In this document: piece after piece, positions 8,924 to 17,191 of the stretch | Layout: every line of letters starts with the position of its first letter | How positions within the stretch are numbered: position 1 is the first letter of the stretch | Origin: Rhizomicrobium palustre | GTDB taxonomy: Bacteria; Pseudomonadota; Alphaproteobacteria; Micropepsales; Micropepsaceae | Assembly: GCF_011761565.1 (NCBI RefSeq) | Contig: NZ_JAASRM010000001.1 | Coordinates: 248,139-312,138, forward strand | Direction of reading: 5' to 3' | Length of the DNA stretch: 64,000 nucleotides | The notes under the pieces: model-generated | Database searches by the model: none | Told to the model about the DNA's origin: nothing | What the model saw: the letters and a program-made list of their open reading frames with translations, nothing else | Translations under genes and position numbers: made by a program

Positions 8924-9837
8924 CAGAAATATCCCTCTTTCTTTTTCTTCTCCATGGAAGATTTTTCGTCGCTGTCGATGAGCCTGCCCTGGCGCTCAGA
9001 GGTGCGTGCGGTCAGCATTTCAGAGACGATGGCTTCCAGCGTATCGGCCTCACTCTCAATGGCGCCGGTCAAAGGATAGCAGCCCAGCGTGCGGAAGCGC
9101 ACCAGGCGCTCCTCAATCTTCTCGCCAGGCAGAAGCTTCATGCGCTCGTCATCGACCATGATGAGCGTTCCGGAGCGTTCCACCACGGGGCGTTTTTTGG
9201 CGAAATAGAGCGGCACGATCGGGATGTCCTCCGCCATGATGTATTGCCAGATATCGAGCTCAGTCCAGTTGGAGAGCGGGAAGACACGGATGCTTTCGCC
9301 CTTATTCACGCGGGTGTTGTAGACGCGCCAAAGCTCCGGACGCTGATTTTTCGGGTCCCAGCCGTGGGACGCGTTGCGAAATGAGAAGATGCGTTCCTTG
9401 GCGCGCGACTTTTCCTCGTCGCGGCGCGCGCCGCCGAATGCAGCATCGAAGCCGTATTTATCGAGCGCCTGCTTCAAGCCTTCGGTCTTCATTACCTGGG
9501 TATGCAAGGCCGAGCCGGAATCAAAGGGGTTGACGCCACGACGCACGCCATCCTCGTTGATATGCACCAACAGATCGATGCCGAGCTTTTTCGCCATCGC
9601 ATCGCGGAAGCTGATCATCTCCCGGAATTTCCAGGTCGTGTCGACATGGAGCAGCGGGAACGGCGGCTTGGAGGGGTAAAACGCCTTCATCGCCAGATGC
9701 AGCATCACCGCCGAATCCTTGCCGATCGAGTAGAGCATCACCGGCTTCTCAAAGGAGGCCGCAACCTCCCGCATGATGTGGATGCTCTCCGCCTCGAGGC
9801 GCTTCAAATGAGAAACAACAGCTAATTTAGTGTCCAA
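8923..9837 (-). CDS. cysD: sulfate adenylyltransferase subunit 2
   Basis: The 304-residue protein matches CysD in length. It has the PP-loop motif SIGKDS at 37-42, the conserved [12 protein letters not shown], the EEKSRAKER segment and the C-terminal [23 protein letters not shown] end typical of CysD. It adenylates sulfate with ATP in complex with CysN. The start appears to be a TTG at 9837. The family-conserved [15 protein letters not shown] begins only about a dozen residues later and no in-frame ATG precedes it. The ribosome binding site is weak. The upstream gap to the methyltransferase (9838-9945) could hold a separate promoter, but I see no clear boxes. Confidence 0.95.
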   Translation of the reverse strand: MDTKLAVVSHLKRLEAESIHIMREVAASFEKPVMLYSIGKDSAVMLHLAMKAFYPSKPPFPLLHVDTTWKFREMISFRDAMAKKLGIDLLVHINEDGVRRGVNPFDSGSALHTQVMKTEGLKQALDKYGFDAAFGGARRDEEKSRAKERIFSFRNASHGWDPKNQRPELWRVYNTRVNKGESIRVFPLSNWTELDIWQYIMAEDIPIVPLYFAKKRPVVERSGTLIMVDDERMKLLPGEKIEERLVRFRTLGCYPLTGAIESEADTLEAIVSEMLTARTSERQGRLIDSDEKSSMEKKKKEGYF

Positions 9838-9945
9838 TTTAACGAACCCCGATGTTGTTCAGTGAAATACACCCGGGCAGCCCGATATACAAGCCAGACA
9901 AAACCCCGGCTGGCGAAAGACAATTGAGAAAGGCTGAGCAGCGGC

Positions 9946-10533
9946 CTAGGCGCGGGACCGGCACAAGGCCATGGTCCAAGGGAGCGGCCGGCGAACTTCC
10001 ATCACCGTATAACGAGAAGACAGGAAATCCAGGAACCCCGTGGCACTCCAATGCTGGATGTGCCCAGGCGTATTACCCCAATCTGACCAATAAGCGCCTC
10101 GGAGCATATTCAAAACCCGCCAAACGGGTTCCCGAGGTACACTGAAGAGGGCAAAAGGCGCCGCTTTCGAGAGCTTATCGAGCGCATCGCCCGGCTGCTC
10201 GACATGCTCCAGCACCTCGCAGCACAAAAGCAGATCGGCTGGCGGAACCGCTACTTCGTGGATATCCGCGCTAAAAAATGTGGTCGTCGCGCCTGCCCGC
10301 GCAGCCCGTTCCTTGGCGATCGCAATGACATCGGGAGAAACATCGAACCCGGTCGTCTGCCAGCCCCGCAGCGCCAAGCGCCGGATCAACTCGCCCTCAC
10401 CACAGCCGACTTCTACCGCAGCCCCAACTGGCACCTTAGCGGTGAGCTGATCAAAGGACTGCAGGAAGCCCCGCATCAGATAAGCTGCTACGGGATTACG
10501 CGCGTTGTATTTGTCGTAGAGGTTCCCGCCCAA
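9946..10533 (-). CDS. class I SAM-dependent methyltransferase
   Basis: The 195-residue protein has the SAM-binding motif I EVGCGEG at residues 41-47, an acidic motif II region (TGFDVSP) and the motif after beta-4, LLCCEVLEHVEQP, of the methyltransferase 11/UbiE-like group. It is short for the family but complete. The substrate cannot be told. Lying between fcl and cysD in a polysaccharide unit, O-methylation of a sugar or lipid-linked intermediate is a reasonable guess. A repeat-unit-capping or modifying role would be inference only. Confidence 0.75.
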   Translation of the reverse strand: MGGNLYDKYNARNPVAAYLMRGFLQSFDQLTAKVPVGAAVEVGCGEGELIRRLALRGWQTTGFDVSPDVIAIAKERAARAGATTTFFSADIHEVAVPPADLLLCCEVLEHVEQPGDALDKLSKAAPFALFSVPREPVWRVLNMLRGAYWSDWGNTPGHIQHWSATGFLDFLSSRYTVMEVRRPLPWTMALCRSRA

Positions 10534-10605
10534 ACCGCCCCCCCTGCTCTGGCTGTGAGAAAGAGGTTATAGGGCCATTCGAAGAACCAGCAAAGAAAAC
10601 CTGCA

Positions 10606-11553
10606 TCAGCAGCGCTGGCCGACATACCACTCATATGCGGCTTTGATGCCGTCTTCGAAGCGGGTCTGCGCCGTCCACCCCAAGGCGGTCATGCGGGACA
10701 CATCCATCACCTTGCGCGGCATGCCGTCGGGCTTGGTGGTGTCGTAGACGAACCGGCCTTCCCACCCCGCGGCCTTGGCGATGGCTTCGGCGAGCTGGCG
10801 GATGGTGTGCTCCACCCCGGTGCCGAGATTGACATGGGGTGCGCCGGAATAATGCTTCATCAAGTAGACTAGGCCATCAGCGAGATCTTCCGTGTAAAGA
10901 AACTCTCGCAGCGGCGTGCCGGTGCCCCAGAGCACGACTTCCTTGTTACCCGCCTTCTTGGCGGCGTGGATTTTCATGATCAGCGCGGCGACGACATGGC
11001 CATGTTCGAGATCATAGCGGTCTCCGGGACCATAAAGATTGGTCGGCATCGCCGAAATGAAATCCGCGCCGTATTGTTTGCGGTAGGTTTCGCAGAGCTT
11101 GATGCCTGCGATTTTTGCGAGCGCATAAGCGTCGTTGGTCGGCTCCAGAGGTCCCGTCAACAGCGCCTCTTCCTTGATCGGCTGGGCTGCACCGCGCGGA
11201 TAAATGCAGGACGAGCCCAGGAACAGAAGTTTTTTGACGCCGGCCTTATAGGCGTTGTGAATGACATTGGCCTCGATGATGAGGTTGTCATAAAGAAACT
11301 CAGCAGGCCTGGTGCTGTTGGCATGAATGCCGCCCACCTTGGCTGCCGCCAGGAATATCGCGTCAGGCTTGATCGCCGCCAGCCAATCCTCGACCTCGGC
11401 TTGGCGAGACATGTCGACCTCCTCGCGATCGGCGGTGAGGATGGCGCAATTCTCCCGCTCAAGCCGCCGGACGACCGAGGATCCCGCCATACCCTTGTGG
11501 CCCGCCACCAGGACGCGTTTGCCCGCCAGCGGAAAAAGCACAGGCGCGGTCAT
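10606..11553 (-). CDS. fcl: GDP-L-fucose synthase
   Basis: This is an extended SDR enzyme with the NADP motif GHKGMAG at 18-24 and the catalytic YALAK (Tyr143, Lys147), plus the family-typical [17 protein letters not shown] and [13 protein letters not shown]. It converts GDP-4-keto-6-deoxymannose to GDP-L-fucose by 3,5-epimerisation and reduction. I place the start at 11553, where ATG overlaps the gmd stop (ATGA). An ATG five codons upstream (11568) is also in frame. Neither has a good Shine-Dalgarno sequence. It forms a coupled pair with gmd, and manC upstream supplies GDP-mannose. Confidence 0.93.
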   Translation of the reverse strand: MTAPVLFPLAGKRVLVAGHKGMAGSSVVRRLERENCAILTADREEVDMSRQAEVEDWLAAIKPDAIFLAAAKVGGIHANSTRPAEFLYDNLIIEANVIHNAYKAGVKKLLFLGSSCIYPRGAAQPIKEEALLTGPLEPTNDAYALAKIAGIKLCETYRKQYGADFISAMPTNLYGPGDRYDLEHGHVVAALIMKIHAAKKAGNKEVVLWGTGTPLREFLYTEDLADGLVYLMKHYSGAPHVNLGTGVEHTIRQLAEAIAKAAGWEGRFVYDTTKPDGMPRKVMDVSRMTALGWTAQTRFEDGIKAAYEWYVGQRC

Positions 11554-12608
11554 TCGACGTGCCCGCATTTGCGCGCGATGGAGGCCATATCCGACCGCAT
11601 CATTTCAGCAACCAAATCCTGAAAACTCGTCGCTGGGGTCCAGCCAAGCTGGTTTCGGGCTTTCGACGCATCCCCGCAGAGATATTCAACCTCTGTTGGA
11701 CGAAAATAGCGCGGATCGATTTCGACAAGCACGCGACCGGATTTGGCATCCACCCCGCGTTCCTCAACACCCTTGCCTTCCCAGCAGAGCGTTGTGCCGA
11801 CATGGGCAAAGCACAGTTCTATGAACTCGCGCACGGAATGGGTTTGCCCCGTCGCCAGCACATAATCGGACGGATTGTCCTGCTGCACCATCCGCCACAT
11901 GCCTTCGACATAATCGCGGGCATGGCCCCAGTCGCGCACGGAATCGATATTGCCCATATAAAGCTTGTCCTGAAGCCCTTCATGGATCGCGGCAACCCCG
12001 CGACTGATCTTTCGGGTGACGAAGGTTTCACCGCGCAACGGGCTTTCATGATTAAAGAGAATGCCGTTAGACGCGTGAATGCCATAAGCCTCGCGGTAGT
12101 TCACGGTAATCCAATAGGCATAGAGCTTGGCAACGGCATAAGGGCTGCGTGGATAAAAGGGCGTGGTCTCGCGCTGTGGCCGCTCCTGCGCCAAACCATA
12201 AAGTTCCGAGGTAGAGGCTTGGTAATATCGTGTCGTCTTGGTCAGCCCCAAAAGGCGGATGGCTTCCAAAATGCGCAGCGCGCCGACGCCATCGGCATTC
12301 GCCGTATATTCGGCGGTATCGAAGCTCACCTGAACATGACTTTGAGCCGCGAGATTATAAATCTCGTCCGGCTGCACTTCCTGCACCAGACGGATCAGAT
12401 TGGTGGAATCCGTCATATCGCCGAAATGCAGGACAAAGCCGATCTCCGGCTCATGAGGGTCTTGGTAAAGGTGGTCGACCCTGCCCGTGTTAAAGGAGGA
12501 CGAGCGGCGCTTTACGCCATGGACCTCATAGCCTTGCTTCAACAGAAAGGCCGCCAGATACGCCCCGTCCTGCCCCGTTACGCCGGTGATAAGAGCACGC
12601 TTTCTCAT
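11550..12608 (-). CDS. gmd: GDP-mannose 4,6-dehydratase
   Basis: The 352-residue protein has the nucleotide motif [11 protein letters not shown] (9-19), the GMD signature [15 protein letters not shown] (34-48), ASTSELYG (131-138) and the catalytic YAVAK (Tyr157, Lys161). It dehydrates GDP-D-mannose to GDP-4-keto-6-deoxy-D-mannose, the fucose and rhamnose precursor. It sits between manC and fcl on the minus strand, with a 4-bp ATGA overlap into fcl. All specificity motifs look standard, so I do not expect it to act on GDP-heptose, although such homologues exist in other species. Confidence 0.96.
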   Translation of the reverse strand: MRKRALITGVTGQDGAYLAAFLLKQGYEVHGVKRRSSSFNTGRVDHLYQDPHEPEIGFVLHFGDMTDSTNLIRLVQEVQPDEIYNLAAQSHVQVSFDTAEYTANADGVGALRILEAIRLLGLTKTTRYYQASTSELYGLAQERPQRETTPFYPRSPYAVAKLYAYWITVNYREAYGIHASNGILFNHESPLRGETFVTRKISRGVAAIHEGLQDKLYMGNIDSVRDWGHARDYVEGMWRMVQQDNPSDYVLATGQTHSVREFIELCFAHVGTTLCWEGKGVEERGVDAKSGRVLVEIDPRYFRPTEVEYLCGDASKARNQLGWTPATSFQDLVAEMMRSDMASIARKCGHVE

Positions 12609-12675
12609 AACAAACCCCGTCCGCCGTACTCACAGTACACCGGACAGGGCCTAACTGGAACACGCGCTGGGGCGG

Positions 12676-14091
12676 CTACGGCTTGCCGTAATAATCCTCG
12701 AGACGGTCAATGTCGTCGCAACCAAGATAGGGTCCCGACTGCACTTCGATCAGGCGAACAGGTTCCCGCCCAGGGTTTTCAAGGGTGTGCTTTTCGCCGA
12801 TCGGGATGAAGGTAGAGGCGTTTTCGTGCAGGAGGCTGACCCTTTCGCCACACGTCACCTTGGCGGTTCCCTGCACTACGACCCAATGCTCCGCCCGATG
12901 ATGATGTGCGTGCAAGGAGATGCGCCCGCCGGGCTTGATCATGATGTGATTGACGAGAAAGTTCTCGCCACGATCCACCACTTCATAGCTGCCCCAAGGC
13001 CGAAAGATCGTGGTGTGCTCCATCCGCTCGACGCGATCCGCGGCCTTGAGCTGATCGACAATATGCTTGACGTCTTGCGAATGCGACTTGTCGGCTACCA
13101 GCACCGCGTCCTTGGTCGCAATCACCACAAGATCTTTGACGCCCACCAGCGCCGTCAGGGTCTTACCACTCAGGACCAGCGAGTCGCGCGTGTCATGCGC
13201 GAACACATCGCCTTGAAATACGTTTCCGGCCTCATCCTGCGCGCGCACTTCCCAAAGAGACGACCAGGCGCCGACATCATTCCAGCCGATGGAACAAGGC
13301 ACCAGGACAGCCTTGTTGGTCTTTTCCATGATGGCGTAGTCGATGGAGATGTTCGGGGCGGTGGAAAAGCTGTCCTTGTCCAGCCGCACGAAATCGAGGT
13401 CGTGCGCAGCCTTGTTAAGCGCCTCTCGTACCGGGGGCAGAATATCGGGCGCCAAACGCTCGATTTCTTCGATCATTGTCTTCGCCTTGAAGACGAACAT
13501 GCCGCCGTTCCAGAAATATCCACCATCCGCAAGGTATTCAGCCGCTACATCTGCGTTGGGCTTTTCCTTGAAGGCATTCACGCGGAAGGCGCCCGGAACA
13601 GCTTCAACCGGCGCACCACGCTGAATATATCCATAGCCTGTCTCGGGCGCGGTGGGAGACATGCCGAAGGTCACGATATATCCGGCTTCAGCAGCACGAA
13701 TAGCGACGTCCAGCGCAGCTCGGAACGCAGCCTCGTCAGAGACCACATGATCGGACGGCAGCAGCGCGATCACGGCCTCGGGATCGTGTTCATGCGCCAC
13801 CAGTGCGGCAACCGCCGCCGCAGGCGCCGTGTTGCGCCCAACCGGCTCAAGCACGATCGCGGTGGGCTTAACCCCAACCTCCTGCATCTGTTCGGCGACA
13901 AGAAAGCGATGACTGTCATTGCACAGAAGAATGGGCGCCGAAGCGCCCGGCACCTGCGCCCGCAGTACCGTTTCCTGGATCATCGTTTGCTGGCCATGGA
14001 GCGCCAGCAATTGCTTGGGCAGTGAATTGCGCGAAAGCGGCCAAAGGCGAGTTCCGGACCCCCCGGATAAAATGACGGGAACGAGAGCCAT
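12676..14091 (-). CDS. manC: mannose-1-phosphate guanylyltransferase / mannose-6-phosphate isomerase
   Basis: The 471-residue type II bifunctional PMI-GMP protein has the pyrophosphorylase signature GGSGTRLWPLSR (10-21), the FKEKP motif and a C-terminal cupin isomerase domain. The cupin shows FRPWGSYEVV and the metal-binding HAHHHRAEHW segment. It makes GDP-mannose from mannose-1-phosphate and GTP and can interconvert fructose-6-phosphate and mannose-6-phosphate. A phosphomannomutase (ManB) is not in the window. AGGA precedes the ATG at 14091 by about 9 nt. The gmd gene follows after 67 bp, so the three GDP-sugar genes probably share a transcript. Confidence 0.95.
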   Translation of the reverse strand: MALVPVILSGGSGTRLWPLSRNSLPKQLLALHGQQTMIQETVLRAQVPGASAPILLCNDSHRFLVAEQMQEVGVKPTAIVLEPVGRNTAPAAAVAALVAHEHDPEAVIALLPSDHVVSDEAAFRAALDVAIRAAEAGYIVTFGMSPTAPETGYGYIQRGAPVEAVPGAFRVNAFKEKPNADVAAEYLADGGYFWNGGMFVFKAKTMIEEIERLAPDILPPVREALNKAAHDLDFVRLDKDSFSTAPNISIDYAIMEKTNKAVLVPCSIGWNDVGAWSSLWEVRAQDEAGNVFQGDVFAHDTRDSLVLSGKTLTALVGVKDLVVIATKDAVLVADKSHSQDVKHIVDQLKAADRVERMEHTTIFRPWGSYEVVDRGENFLVNHIMIKPGGRISLHAHHHRAEHWVVVQGTAKVTCGERVSLLHENASTFIPIGEKHTLENPGREPVRLIEVQSGPYLGCDDIDRLEDYYGKP

Positions 14092-14154
14092 AGCTGATAT
14101 CCTACAAGCGAAGCGCCAGCGCGGTTTGACCTGACGCTGCGGGAATTTGACGGT

Positions 14155-15621
14155 TCAAAGGCCGATACGCAAGGCCGCCTCTGCAGTGGCCATTGATCCC
14201 CGGTTTGGCCGGGGCTGATCATCTTGAAACCGTCCTTCCAGATCCAGACGCACGTTCTGGCCCGTAAAGCGCAGCGGCAAACTGAAGCGAGCCTGCCCCA
14301 GATTGTAGGATACAGGGGATGTCGTCACCACGTTGCCGGACGAGTTCAGCGGGTCAGAGATCCTCACCCGGCTATACGTTAAGGTAAAACTGCGCTGCGC
14401 CGCATCCGTGAGAGAGGCTTGAACCGTCATCAATCTCGAATCGCTGTCGAGGCTGAAACCAAGCGTCCGGCCGCGATAGCGCATTCCATCAATGTAGCTG
14501 TAATTGTTGTACACCGCGCCGTGCCAAGCGCTTCCGCCAAACATGTTCATGGACGCGGTGCTGTCGGCATATTCGACGGTGAGGCGGCCAATGACATCGT
14601 CAAATCCATGCCACACGCTCGCGCCGTAAAGGTGCGCCGTGCCGGAGTGAACAAAGGGATTGGTGTCTTCGTTCAAAAGCTGTGTGTAGACGGAATAATT
14701 GAGACCTTTGAACGCGCCGGTATAGCGAATATCAATCGAGCCCTCGTCGTTGACGATGTCCGTATGCGAGGGATCGTTGCGAGGATCGAAGTATCCCGCG
14801 ATAGGCTTACAGGGATGGCCCGAGCCGCACATCATATCCGTGCGCGATACCCCGATTTCGAGACCGGGCAGCGGATTAAACGCGAACCGCAAGCCATCAT
14901 ATATCGTGTTGTGCGCGACGCGGGGGCCATCCAATACGCCCACAAAAAACTCGAAATGCCATGGCCCCAGCCAGCTCAGCCATGGGCTTTCGAAAGCCTC
15001 AGTAGAGACGCGGGATATCCCGATTTGCGGTATGGGGCGCGCATTGGTTGAGAGAGGCAGCGCCGAGATCCAGCCCGGCCCCCACCAATGCTGCAGATAA
15101 CCCGCATAGATGTATGTATCCCCCAAGCGCTGCGCGATATAGCTGCCGTCCGGCACAAAAACTTGATGGTCGAATTTGTTTACGCTTTGCGCCCCGAGGC
15201 TGAGGTGCACGGTCGTATCACGCCACATGTACTCCATCGAGACCTGGCTTTGCAGTGTTGCACGGCCGAGCGCGCCATAGCCGCGAACCACTGCGGGTGA
15301 CCCCGTTGCGTCCCAGAAAAGCTCCGTTCGCAAATGATCACGCTGGGTCGCGGATGCCGATTGCTGCAAAACCCTGTCGGCCACGTTTTGGATATAGCCG
15401 GGCTGTGTGCCAAGCCCACCCGCCGTCTCCAGACTGTCTTTGAGACCCTGCCATGGCAGCGGCCAGTGCATGGCGATGTTGTCGATCAAGCCCGCGCTTG
15501 CCAAGAGCTCGATATCGGAGCGAAGCTGAGCATCTTGGATGTCGGTCCAGTTTCCTGCGAACGCCGCCCCGGCCAAACCAGCCCATGTTCCGAGCGATGC
15601 CACAAATCGCAAAGCACGCAC
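14155..15621 (-). CDS. wzi: Wzi-like capsule assembly outer-membrane protein
   Basis: The 488-residue protein has a signal peptide (hydrophobic, ending AGAAFAG) followed by a helical N-terminal segment with SDIELLASAGLID and WPLPW. Many amphipathic beta strands with aromatic girdles follow (GGYLQHWWGPGW-like region, WLSWLGPWHFEFFVG), as in the Wzi family of beta-barrel lectins that hold group 1 capsule on the cell surface. I chose the GTG at 15621 because GAGGTG lies 6 nt upstream and the signal peptide starts there. The open frame runs 106 codons further but that extension looks non-coding. It leads the minus-strand export and GDP-sugar unit. Confidence 0.82.
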   Translation of the reverse strand: MRALRFVASLGTWAGLAGAAFAGNWTDIQDAQLRSDIELLASAGLIDNIAMHWPLPWQGLKDSLETAGGLGTQPGYIQNVADRVLQQSASATQRDHLRTELFWDATGSPAVVRGYGALGRATLQSQVSMEYMWRDTTVHLSLGAQSVNKFDHQVFVPDGSYIAQRLGDTYIYAGYLQHWWGPGWISALPLSTNARPIPQIGISRVSTEAFESPWLSWLGPWHFEFFVGVLDGPRVAHNTIYDGLRFAFNPLPGLEIGVSRTDMMCGSGHPCKPIAGYFDPRNDPSHTDIVNDEGSIDIRYTGAFKGLNYSVYTQLLNEDTNPFVHSGTAHLYGASVWHGFDDVIGRLTVEYADSTASMNMFGGSAWHGAVYNNYSYIDGMRYRGRTLGFSLDSDSRLMTVQASLTDAAQRSFTLTYSRVRISDPLNSSGNVVTTSPVSYNLGQARFSLPLRFTGQNVRLDLEGRFQDDQPRPNRGSMATAEAALRIGL

Positions 15622-16128
15622 TATACTCACCTCAACACTCTGGAATTCGACAACGAAAATGGGCCCAATGGGGCCCTCCCGGTCCATAAAGACACACCAT
15701 TGCACCGGAATTTTGACTATCGCGGGGCCGGCGGCCTTCGCATTGCGATAATAACAGTTCTTGCCGGTACATCCACCCGCAGGGCGGTGATCACCGCCCC
15801 CCAAATGCCTCCTCTGCCCGACTGCCACACTTCCAATCGCGAATACGTGAATTCCATCGGGAGGTGAGCGCCGAGGCTCGGAGCCCAAGAGAATCGCTAG
15901 CCAATGGCTCGCGCGAGATCCAGCATGCGGGAACGGCAAAGTTCCTTATCAAGATATCTCCACGAAATCGCCAGTAGCTGGCACTCAAGTTGCGCGCCCT
16001 TAGGGCAGGCCATGCACAAAAGCGAAGACGCCGTACGGTCGTTTCGCCGACAAAATCGCGAGTAGACGGAAACGACCTTAATGTGCGAATAAAGAGTTGA
16101 AACAAAACCAACTTAGCCACAGGTCCCT
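15622..16128. promoter_or_regulatory. 507-bp divergent intergenic region between wzi and galU
   Basis: This gap must carry promoters for both directions. I see no convincing gene in it; an open minus-strand frame at 15791-16120 has no family resemblance. Two structures stand out. GGGCCC repeats at 15661-15666 and 15671-15676 can form a hairpin in the wzi leader. An inverted repeat with 9-bp arms (GGTCGTTTC at 16037-16045 and its complement at 16069-16077, 23 bp apart) lies about 50 bp before galU and could be an operator. No clear -35/-10 pair is visible. Confidence 0.45.
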
Positions 16129-17010
16129 ATGGTCAATCCGAAGCCTGTTCGCAAGGCCGTACTCCCCGTCGCAGGACTTGGAACCCGCTTTCTTCCCGCC
16201 ACCAAGGCCATCCCGAAAGAGATGCTTCCGGTAGTCGACAAACCGGTTGTGCAATATGCGGTGGAGGAAGCACGTGAGGCGGGCATCGAGCAATTCGTGT
16301 TCGTGACGGGACGTGGCAAGACGGTTATTTCGGACCACTTCGATCACGCCTACGAGCTGGAATCTCAGCTCGCAGCGCGCGAGAAGAACGACATCCTGAA
16401 CAGCTTGTTAGAAATGCTGCCGCCAACCGGCTCCGTCGGCTTCGTGCGTCAGCAAAATCCTCTCGGACTTGGCCATGCGGTTTGGTGTGCGCGCCACTTC
16501 ATCGGCAACGATCCTTTTGCCGTACTGCTGCCCGACGATCTCATGGTGGGAAAGCCCGGCAGCATCGCCCAGATGGTCGAAGCGTATAATCAGGTCGGCG
16601 GTGGCTGCATTGTCGCAGCCGAGCAGAAGACCCGCGAAGAGACCAAGCGCTATGGCGTCGTCGATCCAGGGGCGAAGACGGGCAATGCCACGGAGGTGAA
16701 GGCGCTGGTCGAAAAGCCTGAGCCGGAGAATGCGCCGTCTACCCTCTGCATTATTGGCCGTTACATTCTGCAGCCTGAGATTTTTGCCATCTTGGACCGC
16801 CAGGAACGCGGCGCCGGGAACGAAATTCAGCTCACCGACGCGATGGCTCAGCTCATCGGCACCATGCCGTTCCATGCCGTCGAAACCAACTGCGCGCGCT
16901 TCGATTGCGGCGATAAGGTCGGCTTTCTGCATGCCAACATTGCCGTCGGATTACAGCGCCCCGACATCGCCCCTGCCTTGAAAGCCATCCTTAAGTCCTT
17001 GGAGGTCTGA
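16129..17010 (+). CDS. galU: UTP-glucose-1-phosphate uridylyltransferase
   Basis: The 293-residue protein has the GalU signature GLGTRFLPATKAIPKEMLP (16-34) followed by a conserved VVDKPVVQYAVEEA, and later VEKPEPENAPS and GRYILQPEIF. It makes UDP-glucose from UTP and glucose-1-phosphate, feeding the UDP-glucose dehydrogenase at the left edge, GalE at the right edge and the polyprenyl-phosphate glucose transferase. The ATG at 16129 has only a weak AGG upstream. A 6-bp hairpin GGAGGT/ACCTCC overlaps the stop codon (17001-17015), but there is no T run. The next plus-strand gene starts about 180 bp later. Confidence 0.96.
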   Translation: MVNPKPVRKAVLPVAGLGTRFLPATKAIPKEMLPVVDKPVVQYAVEEAREAGIEQFVFVTGRGKTVISDHFDHAYELESQLAAREKNDILNSLLEMLPPTGSVGFVRQQNPLGLGHAVWCARHFIGNDPFAVLLPDDLMVGKPGSIAQMVEAYNQVGGGCIVAAEQKTREETKRYGVVDPGAKTGNATEVKALVEKPEPENAPSTLCIIGRYILQPEIFAILDRQERGAGNEIQLTDAMAQLIGTMPFHAVETNCARFDCGDKVGFLHANIAVGLQRPDIAPALKAILKSLEV

Positions 17011-17191
17011 CCTCCCACCCGCTCGCTTGGTTGTGTCGAACTAACTTCCTGACTAGCCTTGAAAATGCTAGACAGTTGAGCTTTGTTGCGCACATTCGTT
17101 GGCGGGGAAATTGGGGGCGATTATTCCTATTCTGGGCGATAACAGCGGCGTTCTGTGCCAGAACTCCCCCTCCTATTCAGGTGGTTTCAGG

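Noticed and set aside
8198..9079. Plus-strand open frame opposite cysD and cysNC
   Set aside because: It lies across two certain genes and has the composition of a complementary-strand shadow.
11559..14025. Two long plus-strand open frames (416 and 412 codons) opposite gmd and manC
   Set aside because: Both genes on the minus strand have complete family motifs; the plus-strand translations have none.
15631..15939. N-terminal extension of the Wzi-like protein
   Set aside because: The extra residues look random, and a signal peptide with a good ribosome binding site begins at 15621.
15791..16120. Minus-strand open frame of 109 codons between wzi and galU
   Set aside because: Arg- and Ser-rich composition, no family features and no ribosome binding site.
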